A stretch of DNA of 64,000 nucleotides, from NCBI RefSeq assembly GCF_030848805.1, contig NC_092359.1, positions 434,001 to 498,000 on the forward strand, written 5' to 3'. The position numbers were made by a program, and so were the translations under genes. Origin of the DNA: Temnothorax longispinosus (taxonomy: Eukaryota; Arthropoda; Insecta; Hymenoptera; Formicidae). Within the stretch, counting starts at the first letter, position 1; every line of letters starts with the position of its first letter. The notes beneath the pieces were generated by a model. That model ran no database searches and was not told where the DNA came from. It saw only the letters and a list, made by a program, of their open reading frames with translations. Shown here piece by piece: positions 49,651 through 61,314 of the stretch.

Positions 49651-52600
49651 TTCGGATCAGCTGTCATCACCGAACAGCGACTGCAATAGCCAAATGGGCG
49701 TCGTGCATCGCAACGCAACCGCACAATACAGCAACACATCGTCGATGTCCGGTCTTGGGCTGACTCATCATCCTCAAAATCTGACGCCGACGTCGAATGG
49801 CAGTCCCCAGTATTCACAGGAGCTTTCCTCCTGCAATTCTGTCAGCGTAAACACTAACATTGGGAACATCGGCGGTCTCTCCCTTAACAGCAGTACCAAT
49901 GACTTCACACCCGAGCAGATATCTTGCATGTGTGAGGCGCTATCGCAAAGTCAGGACATTGAGAAACTGTCCAGGTAACTGAAAGGAACCGTATTTTAAC
50001 TTACTAAGGGCCACTATTTCCAACGTCTGTTATAACTTCTAACCGACCGTTAACTCGGTTTCGAACCGATCGAAATAGCCAAATCCTATTAGCTATTCTG
50101 AAAAGTTAACGGCCGATTAGAAGTTAACAGACGTTGGAAATAATGACCCTAAGTATTCTTAACTTATTTACTTCAATATTATGTATATGTAATATTTCTT
50201 TAAGTTCTGTTCTTTTTACAAAATTCTAAGGTTATGCAAAATTACTGTTATTCTATATCTATTAAAAAATTATTTTCGTACCAGATTTCTTTGGTCCCTA
50301 CCGCCTGGAGAACTGTTGCGCGGAGGAGAGAGCGTGCTAATGGCGCGTGCCGCCGTTGCCTTTTACCGCGGAGCATATCACGAGCTTTACTCGATCCTGG
50401 AGAGCCATGCTTTCTCGCCACGTCGACATCCCGAACTCCAGCAGATGTGGTTCAAATCGCATTATCGCGAAGCTGAAAAAATCCGGGGCCGACCATTGGG
50501 CGCCGTGGATAAATATCGACTACGCAAGAAGTATCCGCTGCCGAAAACGATCTGGGACGGCGAAGAGACTGTGTACTGCTTCAAGGAACGATCGAGGAAC
50601 GCTTTGAAGGAATGCTATATGAGGAATCGATATCCTACGCCGGACGAGAAGAAGAATCTTGCAAAGAAAACTGGCTTGACGCTGACTCAGGTGTCCAATT
50701 GGTTCAAGAATCGCCGACAACGAGATCGCACACCGCAAACTAGAACGTGAGTTTTGTTTTATTTTCTTTATAAATTTATACAAATTTTTTTGAGAATGCC
50801 AAAAATTGAAACACTTAAATTGCAAATATTCAAATACGTGGTTATATATGGAACTATTTAATCCGAAAAGATTTTTCTTTCAAAAATTAGAATTAACCGA
50901 ATTAACCGAACCTCGTACAGCAATCATCTTTATGCTTATATATAAGTCATTCGCATCTTTCGTAATAAAGCTTCAGAGTTTTCTAATCTGTACATTTTCG
51001 CACTTATAATTTTATGAAATTTTCTGCCGGGTGTTTTTTTTTTGGTTTGGTGAGATACCTATTTAACAGATACTTATAATTTGAAAACAAAGCGACGCAT
51101 TATTTTTACGTAATCATCTTCATTATTTCTTTAGAGCTATTTGTTTTTATTTTTTACACGTTCCCACGATATTTTCGATATTTTTCACTAATGACGAAGA
51201 ACATATCGAATTTTTTTTCACATTGTCTGAACACGAGCATATGCGTTGACGTGGGGTCTCCCTATTCTTCTCAGAAATGCAACAAGTGTTTCCAACATGT
51301 GTCCTTTTCCAAATTTTCCGGATGCATAAATCATTTACTTATACCTTATACCTGCTTCGCTGACTGACTTTTCAAATGATTGTCTTTTGGGTAAAACTTA
51401 AAATCTTTATATGCTAATAATGCAATTTAGAAGTAGCACCGGGGGTCACGATATAACTTAAGAAATATAACTTTTGCAAAACTCAAGAAATTTGATATTA
51501 TAAAAATTTCGTCTATTATATGGATCAGTTGAGAGAAAAATATAATTCCATAACGTTTTTCGCAATAAAAGTAATTATGACCGTGAAAACTATGTAAATT
51601 ATGTTATTTTCAGTATTATATTAATGGGGATGCATACATATAAATCATGATAAAGATAACATTAAAAGAAATTTATTAATAAATTTTGTATTCGAAAAAA
51701 TGTTAAATGATATATACCTTTCCCCTCTCGAATAAGGAGATTAAATTATTCAGTTTAACATTCTTAATGCTCGTTTTGCATCCACAGAAAGTATACTCGA
51801 AATAATAACCGAGCGATGATATAATCGTGAGACATTCTTCAGAGAGCCAGTGTTATTCGGTTCTCTTTTCCGCTCGGATGATTATCTAATCCGCGTGCTT
51901 ATCTAATTAATGTCTGCGTCGTGTTGACGTCCTTTGTGACGATTATGTGTAGGGGGATAAGGTGCTGGCAGCTCTACGTAACACTGGGGTTGTTATGTTA
52001 TGTGCGAGGTTCATTGGTAAACGATACACTCGCACTCGGGAGAAAAGCAGCGGGAGGGACGTAGAAAAAAAAATGTAGACGGAGTCACGCTTAGATAATG
52101 CCGGACGCGTGTTCAGCCGTTTATTGACATAACAGAGGCCGCAAATTACGATAAGATCAGGCAGCATAGACTTAATCTCTCGATTAAGACGCGCGGAATT
52201 GAGGGCAAAATTATCGGAGCGATGCATAAAACCCGTCGGGCCAAGAAGTCTCTCTCTCTCCCTCCCTCCCTCTCTCTCTCTCTCTCTCTCTGTTTATTTA
52301 ATATCGTATATAATATTATAATAATAACCTAATGTTATATAAATAATAATAGTAGATAAGTTAAACGAGATTATTCGCCCACACACATACATGTGTATAA
52401 TAATATAATTTGGTAAAGCATAAAAAATAAAAAATTTTTATTTATAAAAGAATACGCGTTTGAACTATAATACACATATGTGTAAATACGTTGTGTCATT
52501 TCCGAATTTTGCCTGTTACTTTTCGTAATCATTTTCACGGAGAGTATACTTATCTATGTAGAAGCTATTCCGCTTTTAAGTACGTAGAAAGATAACTATT

Positions 52601-55600
52601 TAAGACAAGATAAGTCTTGAAAATTTTTTCATAAAAATAGTTTTTCCAGGGTACATATCCCAAGATGTATACGAATTGACCTAAACTAATTAGTAATCAG
52701 CTTAGTAATTTAAATGCTAAAACGTACACATTTCTCAAGCGTTTTTGAGATGAGAGAGGAGCGAAATTGACGCGGGGTTCCTCGGAATGAGCCCGTCAGA
52801 ATGGAAGGCCCGCCAGAGACCGAGCCGTGACCGCGGCTCCGTCGTAGCCATAACAACGCTGCGTTCGCTGTTCGCTCTCTGGTGACTGGTCCGCTCCTTT
52901 CTTTGAGCGCACGTAGAAACTGCGTGTAGCGCGCACCGCCAGAAATTCACGCGAGCACGCATACCACGTACCATGTCCCTCTCACGCGCGAGGGATACGT
53001 GCGTATATGCATGGCGTCGCCATCGCTCCCGCGCCAAGAGATATTCGACTGGTCAAACCTACCCGCCCGTCGCCGTTGCCGCGGCCGTTCTAATCGATTT
53101 CGCTAGTGTTCATTACTCATACATATTCATTTTTTTTACTCCACACAAGCAACTTGTGTGCAATATTTTTCAGCCAAAGCAAGCTTTTTGAGATAAAAAA
53201 AAAAAGAATGTTGCAGACTTTTTATATACGTGATTTTTACTTATTCAGGTTTCCAGAAGATAACAGACAAAGTCGGTAGGCTTAAAAATTTTAGGCATGA
53301 TCTGTGATGATGAATATGTAAAATAGGCAATGTTAATTAGTAAAATTTCTCCGTTTAAATTATTTATTTACAAGTCAATGCATTCATCAATCTTTACGAT
53401 ACTTTTCAGCAAAAAAGAATTTTGTGCTTGCTGAGAAAAGATTTCAAAAACTAACTGAAAACTGAACGTAAAAAAAGATGTGTTCAATATAACTTGTCTC
53501 ACTTCTCACCACGCTTCTCACCGTAAGCTGAACGATTTTTAGATTCGAGCGAGATCGTACGTTCGATAAGATTCTCGTAGCATCCAGCTCTCCTCTCCCT
53601 TGCTTTCGAGAAAACAATTCTTTTCTTGGTGGCAGAAGACCAAGTTGAACTTCCTCCCCTTTTCTCGTCCTTAACGTTCTCCTGCCTCTCGCCGAAGGCC
53701 CTAGGAAAAGGAAACGCGACGCCCCATTACCGTTTTATGACGCAGCTTCGGTTACATCTCCCGTTTCACCATTGAGCTGTTCGCACTACCAATAGTTTAC
53801 TACATAAAGGCCACGGCCGGCCCTCCGCCGCTACCTCGATTTATCTTCGCGTGTGCCGCGCAAGAACGAGGACGCGCCTTCTTCCTCGTTAGATCGAAGA
53901 ATATGGCAGCTACCAAGAGAGATGTGAAAACACATTGACATCGCGATGTTCGATGACATCGATAGTGCTAAATACAATTATATCTTCTAAATATCATTGT
54001 ATGATTCAATTTTCTCTCATGTTCATCTACAATAAGAACAGTTTAATATGGAGTTCTAAGTGTCGACTCACGCTAATACAAAATTGTTGATAATATTTCA
54101 AATGATCTCTTATATTTACACATTTATAAAACTAGTATATCTAAATATCTAGTATATAATTCACTTAGAAATTATATTTCTAATTTCTAGAAAAGATTAG
54201 TCTTCCCAGTTATGCGTGCGCCCATTATATCGTAACGTAGGCGACATTAATAGCCTTTTCAAAATATTATCGGCAAGCTCTAAACAAGTCCTCTAAAATG
54301 TCCCTCTCTTCCATCCATCCCATGGTCTAGACTCTTATTCGTCCGGACGGAGAAAGGGACCGGAGATGCAGGGCGTTGGGGTACACGTAGGGCGTATTCC
54401 TTTAAATCCGGACCTTGAGGCGCGACCATAAAAATGCGCGGTCCGACGTTCGCGTTAGACAGAGGACGCGAGGGTGCGGGAGAGTGTTACCAGCAACCGT
54501 GTAGCAACCATGGTCATGGGCGGAGTGGTGGTCACACATGGACCACCGTGTGATCCGTGTATCGTGTATAGCGCGTACGCACACGCGCGCTCGTACGCGG
54601 CTTTCGCGGTTCATTTCCACAGCGGCAACGTCGTCGTTGCCGAACAATACCCAGCGGAATAAGGTAGACCATCGTTGGACCCTTTCTTCGTCCGTCCGGT
54701 TATACTTTGGTCGTACCTTTGCTTTGGCATGCTGCGACAAAAATATGTTTCGCATTAATACATATACCTACCCTTTTCAGCTCTCAGAGTCAATGATTTT
54801 TCATTTTCCAATTTTTTACACCCTCTTAAGATAATGATGCCCACATTTGCATCATGTGTGAGAACAACCAGATATTTTTTTATATAGACATAAAAAAAGA
54901 GATTTATGGACATCTTTACGAGGGTCGTTTCACAGCTATTGTACACTGTCCATTTTTTTGGCGAGAAATTTGAGTTTCTTTTGTTTCTAAAATAGTTAAC
55001 TTTCCTTATTGACCGTTGACTTTTACTAGCCCTGCTGAAAACCTCGTTAACAAGCGTTTGTTGGTGCATTAACTTTAAATGACTCATTAAAGACAAAAGT
55101 ATTTTAATATGCTGAATGCGATGTCTAGATAATTTGCTTTTCTCTAAGTCTATACCAGAATAAAATGTTCTATTAGATCCACATTTCGATAAAATATTAC
55201 ATAATATAATTAAGTTACGCAAAATTATAATGCGTTGTATGATTATTATTTCAGAGAGAGACTATCACTTTAATATTAATTCTATTTACAGAATTATAAA
55301 TGTTATTTTTTATATATTTTTATTGAGTTTGATAGCGCCAGTTATTGGTAACCGGCACGTTAGTTAATGTGTTAAAAATCATTATCCCGCTATTAATAAA
55401 GAAATTCTTTGTGGCTTTGTATATAGATTTTAATATTTCCTATATTAATCTATGTGAAAAAACAAAAATATACTTATGCAATTAAATTGGATATTTAAAT
55501 ATTAATCTGACATTAATTTAGACATTTGTATGGAATTTATCAAGATAGATTTATTTGGCCAAGAAATTATATGTACATGTAAATGTATATGCAAAAAAAA

Positions 55601-56492
55601 ATATTCTTTTCAATCGATTTATCGATTATCTTACAACATCATAAAACTATATAAATTTACTTACAGGGACATGTTACCACTGAATTGTCAAGGCACAACC
55701 AACAGCACAATTAGCAGTTCGGTGAGCAACGGCGGCAGCATTCAATCTTTGCAGAGCATTGATTCCGATAGTCCGAACCTCGCAATGTCACCTCTGTCAA
55801 CTATGGGTATGTCGCCGGTCACTATGAATCCATGCAGTCCGATGGGCATGAGTCCCATGGGTCCTCATCATGGCTATGCCACTCCCGTTACCCCGGCATC
55901 TGTTCATACCGCGCATCCTCATAATGGCGGATTGAGTCCTATGAACGATGTTAAGACTTTGTGTTATGGACGCGGTGTGTATGACACAGGTAAATTATTA
56001 AACATTCAAAGAATAACAGATGGGCAATCTTCTCGAATGCTTATACATATAAGAATTCATGTGCTTATGTATTTTCAATTTAACTTTATATTATGTAATA
56101 TCAATTTAAGACATATTTATAAAACTTAACTTCTTAATTCCGAATTTTTTAACTTTACATAATCCATAGTATGTCTAGTTGTATATAAAAGAAAATTATA
56201 TTACGATTTTGCAAAATATCAGTGGTTGACGGAATGTTATTACGTACGGATTTGTATTATTCAAATTATCCTATTTTGGATTTTTATTATTCTAATTTTT
56301 TATATTCTAAATCCGTAAGGTAAAGACGTGGAGCAGAGCTCGGTTTATTACTCCAGCCATTCCAGTATGCACCACCAGTATTATCAACAGACCCACCATC
56401 AGATGATGTCTAGCTCCCATCATCATCATCATCATCATCAGCAGAGCGTGCCGGCCGGTTACGAGATCATGCTACCACCACCTTCCATGTGA
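49640..56492 (+). CDS. Six4: SIX-family homeobox transcription factor, Six4/Six5 class, four coding exons
   Basis: A nuclear DNA-binding protein; in flies Six4 acts in mesoderm, muscle and gonad development, and SIX proteins partner with Eyes absent. Exons: 49640-49974, 50285-50746, 55667-55989 and 56320-56492, giving 430 aa. A Ser/Asn-rich N-terminus (1-87) leads to the SIX domain (about 89-199, from FTPEQISCMC to KYPLPK), split by intron 1 before FLWSLPP. The homeodomain (about 200-260) begins TIWDGEETVYCFKERSRNAL and has the recognition helix NWFKNRRQRDR with lysine at homeodomain position 50 (K253) and N51 (N254), as in all SIX proteins. ETVYCFKE, KNLAKKTGL and TPQTR mark the Six4/5 class rather than Six1/2 (ETSYCFKEKS) or Six3/6. 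The C-terminus is rich in Ser, Met and Pro with repeated MSPM/GMSP units (about 306-330), then a seven-His run (about 407-413). The start is the first in-frame ATG after an in-frame stop. The last acceptor (CCGTAAG) is weak and the exon 3 donor (GTAAAT) is plain, so the end is slightly less certain. Confidence 0.94.
49975..50284 (+). other. Six4 intron 1 (310 bp)
   Basis: A short intron bounded by GTAACT and TACCAG. Nearly half of it is the foldback element at 50006-50152; without that element the intron would be about 160 bp. Confidence 0.85.
50006..50152. mobile_element. 147-bp palindromic MITE in Six4 intron 1
   Basis: The two halves are reverse complements with few differences. Both ends carry ATTTCCAACGTCTGTT followed by AACTTCTAA, with outer bases AAGGGCCACT on the left and, as reverse complement, TTAGGGTCATT on the right. 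The arms continue inward through CGACCGTTAAC, giving roughly 50-bp arms around a loop of about 45 bases. No coding capacity. The target-site duplication is not clear. This fits a non-autonomous DNA element. Confidence 0.75.
50747..55666 (+). other. Six4 intron 2 (4.9 kb)
   Basis: A mostly AT-rich intron between the homeodomain exon and the C-terminal exon. It holds a GC-rich patch at 52735-53110, a second mixed patch at 53540-54740, a TC microsatellite, and an unexplained 155-codon minus-strand open frame at 55222-54755. The GC-rich patches could be enhancers; no motif group stands out enough to annotate. Confidence 0.6.
52249..52292. repeat. (TC)n microsatellite with CCCTCC interruptions
   Basis: TC dinucleotide tract of about 44 bases in Six4 intron 2. 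Confidence 0.95.
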
Positions 56493-56618
56493 CTAACAGA
56501 TTACGAGGATGACCGAAGTAATCAAGGTCTTCACGGCCAGACCGACGACGTGGTGACACGTATACACGCCTTCGCCTGATCTCTCCGTTTTTTCTTTCGT
56601 CTCGATTCCAATCGTACG

Positions 56619-56624
56619 CAATAA
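56619..56624 (+). terminator. candidate poly(A) signal of Six4
   Basis: AATAAA lies 127 bases after the stop codon, followed by mixed then T-rich sequence. A later AATAAA near 56934 is an alternative. Confidence 0.45.
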
Positions 56625-57050
56625 AGAACAGCATGTCCGTGTGGCGAAATAATTGTTTCATAAAGCAGACGACACAATTGTTTGTAACTTTTTGCCTGAA
56701 ACATGTTTATTTAAAAAGATATCGAATCTTTTTTTACACGCATTATGTGAACGATATACATATATTGACGTTTAAACATTTAAATGTTTATAAACATTTG
56801 AACAAAAACAAATTTTTTTAATTCTATAACTCGAAGAATTTATGAGCTGATACGCTTGAAACGATTTTAAAAGATGGTAAGATGTACGATGGCTCTTTTG
56901 GTGATCTTTTCAAGCAATTTATATGTCCATTGAATAAAACAAGATAAAAAAAGATAGATAACTTATATCAAACATATGTCAGATACGAGGTTAAATTTTT
57001 ATTAATTAATTCTTGTTAATTAATATCAATTAATTATTAATAGTTTTATA

Positions 57051-57090
57051 ATATTAATATTGTTATTAATATTAATAACAATGTTAATAT
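57051..57090. repeat. 20-bp arm AT-rich palindrome
   Basis: Adjacent arms 57051-57070 and 57071-57090 are reverse complements with one mismatch; the central 24 bases are a perfect palindrome of ATTGTTATTAAT and its complement. The surroundings are TTAATTAAT-rich, so low complexity contributes. Confidence 0.8.
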
Positions 57091-58624
57091 ATAACTGCAT
57101 ATGACATAGTAATCATAAAATCACAACTATGAAATGGAATATAAATCGATGTTTATATTAATCTGTCGTCGTTTTCCACTTTTAATATCAGCTCTAAATA
57201 TGTCTTTTCGAATGAAAATAATCTATATAACGAGATCATGTTATGCGTGCAAATTTCTAAATGCAACCGAGTGCTATATCACAAAGCCATGGAACGAGCA
57301 AACCTAATCAATGAAAAGACGAGAATATATATGTCTGGTTTTATTTCGCGCATTTTTCTTCAAAGTGTGACCTAGCTTTTCGTACCAAAATTTTTCTCAC
57401 GTAAATACCACTATTTAGTTTATTCACATATTCAAACTAACTCCCCCCTCCCAAAAATTAAATTTTTATATGCTTGTGAATCCAAAGACTTCAAGACATA
57501 ATTGTAAGAATTTTAGTAATAAGTAAAGTTAATTTTTTGTAATATACTTCCTTCTTGCACCAGTGCAGATTAATCGTTTTCTTAAAATAGGAACTATATA
57601 ATAATTAATTCATTGTGAAATATCAATCTCTAATTTCGAGGATCGAATACCATTTCACGGTATTTCTTAATTTGTTTTAATTTAATATCTTGTATTTTTT
57701 ATAAAATTTCGGGTATGCGAGTGAAAACAACCCGTGAATGTAAGAAAGATGCTTATTTTGTTAGGTGTACGATATTTTTTGACGTTGTGTACGACGACAT
57801 ATTATGGCATATTATGTATTGTAAATTATTGCGATAAACTCACAGAATTTGTCTATAATGACTTCTGACAGATTACGGTGACGTATCGTGAAAAGTGACA
57901 AAGAAAAAGCAATTAACGTGTAACGCAGCTGAGAAAAATTGTGCTGCCTACTTTTCTTTTTCCACAATTGTATATAGATATTATACGGATTATGTATGTA
58001 ATGTATATATTGCTAAAAAATAACAATGTATTGTGGATTACTGGTTTTTAATAAATAGACCTGCGTTCACACATACATATGTACACAACAAACACGCATG
58101 TATATGCACACTACGCACACGCAACATATACACATAAATCGTACGCGAGTGATGTTTCTTCCTTACTTTATTTTATAAGAAATACACACAAAGCTATATA
58201 ATTATAAATATATATATATACACACAAATATATTATAGATGCTATATGTAAAATACATATTCCGCCAAACATTGCGCATTTTCTTTAAACCTCAATTTTT
58301 TTTAAGTAAATTTGGAGTAGTTCCAAGTTCTTTTCCAAAATTACATTTCCTTAAGTCTTTTTTATAACTGTTACATACATGGAAATATACGCGTAATAAG
58401 ATTTGACTATGAATACCGACCTAGATATTAAACAGTTCTTTGTGTTCTGTTCAAAAAACATGAGAGAAAATATTAAAAACGTATTAACAATCGAAATAGT
58501 AGGTACCTTCAATGAGTACTTTATTTGTATAATGTACAGTCAGAGAAGCCTGGAGCCTGAGAGAGGCCATCCCGGCCTTTTATCGTCGATAAAAACATAT
58601 TATTTTGATGCGCGTCCGTCCGTG

Positions 58625-58689
58625 CTACATCTGCAAATGTATAGTGTTATATCAACACCAGTATAACACCAATACATTTGCAGATGTAG
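58625..58689. repeat. 65-nt near-perfect hairpin 3' of Six4
   Basis: Arms CTACATCTGCAAATGTAT (58625-58642) and its exact complement (58672-58689) pair over 18 bp. Inside them AGTGTTAT and ATAACACC pair with one G-U-type mismatch, leaving a 12-base loop. Weaker pairing continues outward through GATGCGCG/TGCGCACC to about 58605-58708. It may be a MITE or a small RNA hairpin; neither is proven. Confidence 0.75.
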
Positions 58690-59036
58690 TGCGAATGCGC
58701 ACCAGAATGTTTTATTGGCAGGGTCGCGGAAAATGAACGTGGCTACGTGTAGTATCAATTTCGAAAATGGATATACTGGCGTTAGCGTACAGGAGCTTTC
58801 GACGTACTTACGGTCCCACGAAAAAGACCGGAATAGCCTCTCAATCATCATCGAGGTTTTACAATGGCGGTCTATACGTTCTCGAGGATTCTCGATTGTA
58901 ATTGGTTAAGGATCAGTTTAATATTTATATCTTACATGTATTGATAAATATTAATAGCCCTCTCTCCCTCTCTCTCTTTTTCTCTTCTTTCACTTTCACA
59001 TTTCCCAGACAGAAAAAAACAATGTCTAAAATCGGG

Positions 59037-59102
59037 ACATAAGACGTCATTTAGCCATCTTTTCGTACGACATCTACAAGATGTCTTTTAGACGTCTTAT
59101 GT
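59037..59102. mobile_element. small foldback with ACATAAGACGTC termini
   Basis: Perfect 12-base inverted repeats at 59037-59048 and 59091-59102, with an inner hairpin GACATCT/AGATGTC at 59069-59085. The ACGTC-type motifs resemble those of the element at 22244, suggesting a related family, but the overall sequences differ. Confidence 0.55.
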
Positions 59103-59129
59103 TTAATTACTCAATAGATAATTAATTCC

Positions 59130-61002
59130 CGTGCTCAATGAGAGATTCGAGCTATTCACCGAAGCGTCTTTCCACGCGATTCACTCATTCGGAACGGAGG
59201 CAAGAGACACGACACGAATTCCGAGGTTATCGTCTCACTGCGACACGCGGGACAAGGATTCTATTAAAGATTCGGATGTATCGCGCTTCGAATCATTTGT
59301 CTCTCATGCAAAATTCACTTACCGATCACGGCACATTGTAGGAGACCCGTCACGGTCAAATCACAGCCGGGAAGAACGGGAGTGTGATACGTACGGGCGT
59401 CCTTTCGGCCATCCCACTCGTTGCACTTGCAGACGTTGCAGACGTTGCAGTCGACACGAGAAGGAACAGAATACAGAATATTCGGCGTACATTCAGCCAG
59501 CTTGCAACGCACACGCACACGCACACACACACACTCACACTTTGTAACCGGAGGATTTCTTTTCGTTCACGAGAAAGAAATTAGTTATACACGAGCGACA
59601 ACGTCTCGCCGCGCCGCGACTCGTACCAACGTTCAACGAGTAACGTATTACTTGCGCGCGCGCGCCACGCGGCAAGTCGAGCGGCGAGCCGGAAGCCCCC
59701 GAATCCGGCCGAATCACGTTCGGCCACTCTCGCCGCTCGCCGCCGCGCGCCGACGCGGTACGCAGCACTCGGCACTCGGCGCTAACGTCGTCACGATGCC
59801 GCGACCGTTGAATGAATCCGCGAATTTCGGAGCAGCGTACGTTCAAAGTCGGCGCGCGGACGATTGTTTCCATCGGCGAGACGGCCTTGCTACTTTGTTT
59901 TCGCGGATATGTTACTCAATCATTCCTCCCGATGAATTTCGGACAAGGTGAAGTGTTTGTGCTCCGCGCGCGTTGCCGTGCTCCGTGCTCCGTGCCGTGC
60001 AGGGTGCTGGTATTCGGAACGCACGCTCGTTCGCGCGATTGGCATTCCTGCTTCTCGTTTCGCGGAAATAATCGACGACGCGCTCAATAATTTGCATCTT
60101 GCATCAAGATCAAGTGTATCAAGTGTCGCGCGAATCGAATCGCTCGCTTGAGACGAAGATGTCGAGGCGAAGGTATCCTGGTACGGCAATTGTGAGTTGT
60201 GAGTGATTTGCATTTTTATTGTGATATTCGCGGGCGATAATCGCTCGTCCCGCCCCGAGCCGCCATATGCCTGGACTATCGACTATCGAATGTGCATGGC
60301 ATTCATTTACGCATCAGCATATCTCGAATCGTGTCGTGCTTTGAACGTGCTGTGTGCTGTCGCGGAATTGTCGTGCGAATATCCCAGATTCTTTTCGAAG
60401 AGCGGAAAGAGGGCCGAGTGACAACGTGAAATCGTATCGTGATTCAAATAATAGCACGCAGTGATACAATTAACATACAACGCATGAATATTTCTTATTT
60501 TTGTGTATTTCGTGCCGCGTAATCGCGACTCATCCTCGTTGTGCAAAGCATATATGTATTAATTACGTGCTCGATAAAGTACTTCCTTCCCATGGGTACG
60601 ACCTTGGCGAGGTGGGAATAAGGCCCAGTACCCAGTACGAGGATTTTACCCAAGCAAAACTCTATTGTTCTGTTTGGATAAAAATCCAGACGGGGAAGCT
60701 AACGTACCCTCGTCCGCCGATTTAATTGAATGAACGAACCGCAGCCGGTTCGTCGCGTTTGCTTCGGGAGTGCCGTTCAAGTAATCGGACTAATTGTAAA
60801 GGACTTTTTTAAACGGGAGTGCCGTACAGTATCGCGCGAGAAAGACGTTTACTGAAATTAGTCCGCGCGCGATTGTAATTTATTATCCGCGAGTGTTTCC
60901 CGCGAGTGTCCTGTGCGGCGGGAGGAGAAGGAGGAGGCCTGACGTCCTGAGAGGAGGAGGAGGCCTAGGAGAGGCATCGAGCATCGCCGGAGCAACCTTG
61001 GG
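59130..61002 (+). promoter_or_regulatory. CpG-rich block: probable promoter and 5' UTR exon of a plus-strand gene running off the right end
   Basis: About 1.9 kb, GC- and CpG-rich, with compositional open frames on both strands and no recognisable domain. It ends in an excellent plus-strand donor, GGGGTGAGTAT, with the exon ending near 61002. The last part is purine-rich (GGAGGAGGAGG units at 60910-60970). A small exon follows at about 61262. No start codon can be chosen; the ATG at 60731 opens only 41 codons and would be an upstream ORF. The gene it serves is outside the window. Confidence 0.45.
59509..59540. repeat. (CA)n microsatellite
   Basis: CA dinucleotide run of about 32 bases with CG and CT interruptions, inside the GC-rich block. 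Confidence 0.9.
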
Positions 61003-61261
61003 GTGAGTATCATCCCTTGTATCTGATAAAAATTAATAGTTCTTTTTTATTTATTCGAATTGTTATCTCGATAAATTAGAAATAATTACAAAAAGAGAAA
61101 TTATTCAAAATTTTATTCTTGTAAAAATCTTTTTCGGTAAATAACTAATTATTGCTAAATATCTCATTAAAAGACAAATTAGAGAGGCGTAAAAATTATC
61201 TTTTAAAATGTTGATTATTTTGAGCAGTTTTTAAATTTGAATCTTATGTTTGTATGTTACA

Positions 61262-61314
61262 GTTATCATCGTAGCTACGTGGCTGCATACCTCCGTCCGT
61301 TGCGCATCAAGTTG
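61262..61314 (+). other. candidate internal exon of about 53 nt
   Basis: The sequence between a TGTTACAG acceptor and a TTGGTGAGTC donor is about 53 bases, more GC-rich than its AT-rich flanks. Two of its three forward frames are open, the third has a stop; neither open frame gives a recognised protein, so it may be untranslated. It follows the donor at about 61003 by roughly 260 bases, consistent with a second exon of the same plus-strand transcript. Confidence 0.45.

Larger units (their letters stand above)
56625..59120. other. AT-rich region 3' of Six4
   Basis: About 2.5 kb without a protein-like frame, possibly including a longer Six4 3' UTR. It contains an AT-rich palindrome (57051-57090), a CA/TA-rich microsatellite area (58070-58235), a strong hairpin (58625-58689), and a small foldback (59037-59102). 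Confidence 0.5.

Noticed and set aside
59421..59951. 176-codon plus-strand and 112-codon minus-strand frames in the right GC-rich block
   Set aside because: They are mutually overlapping, compositional, and include a CA microsatellite; no domain is recognised.
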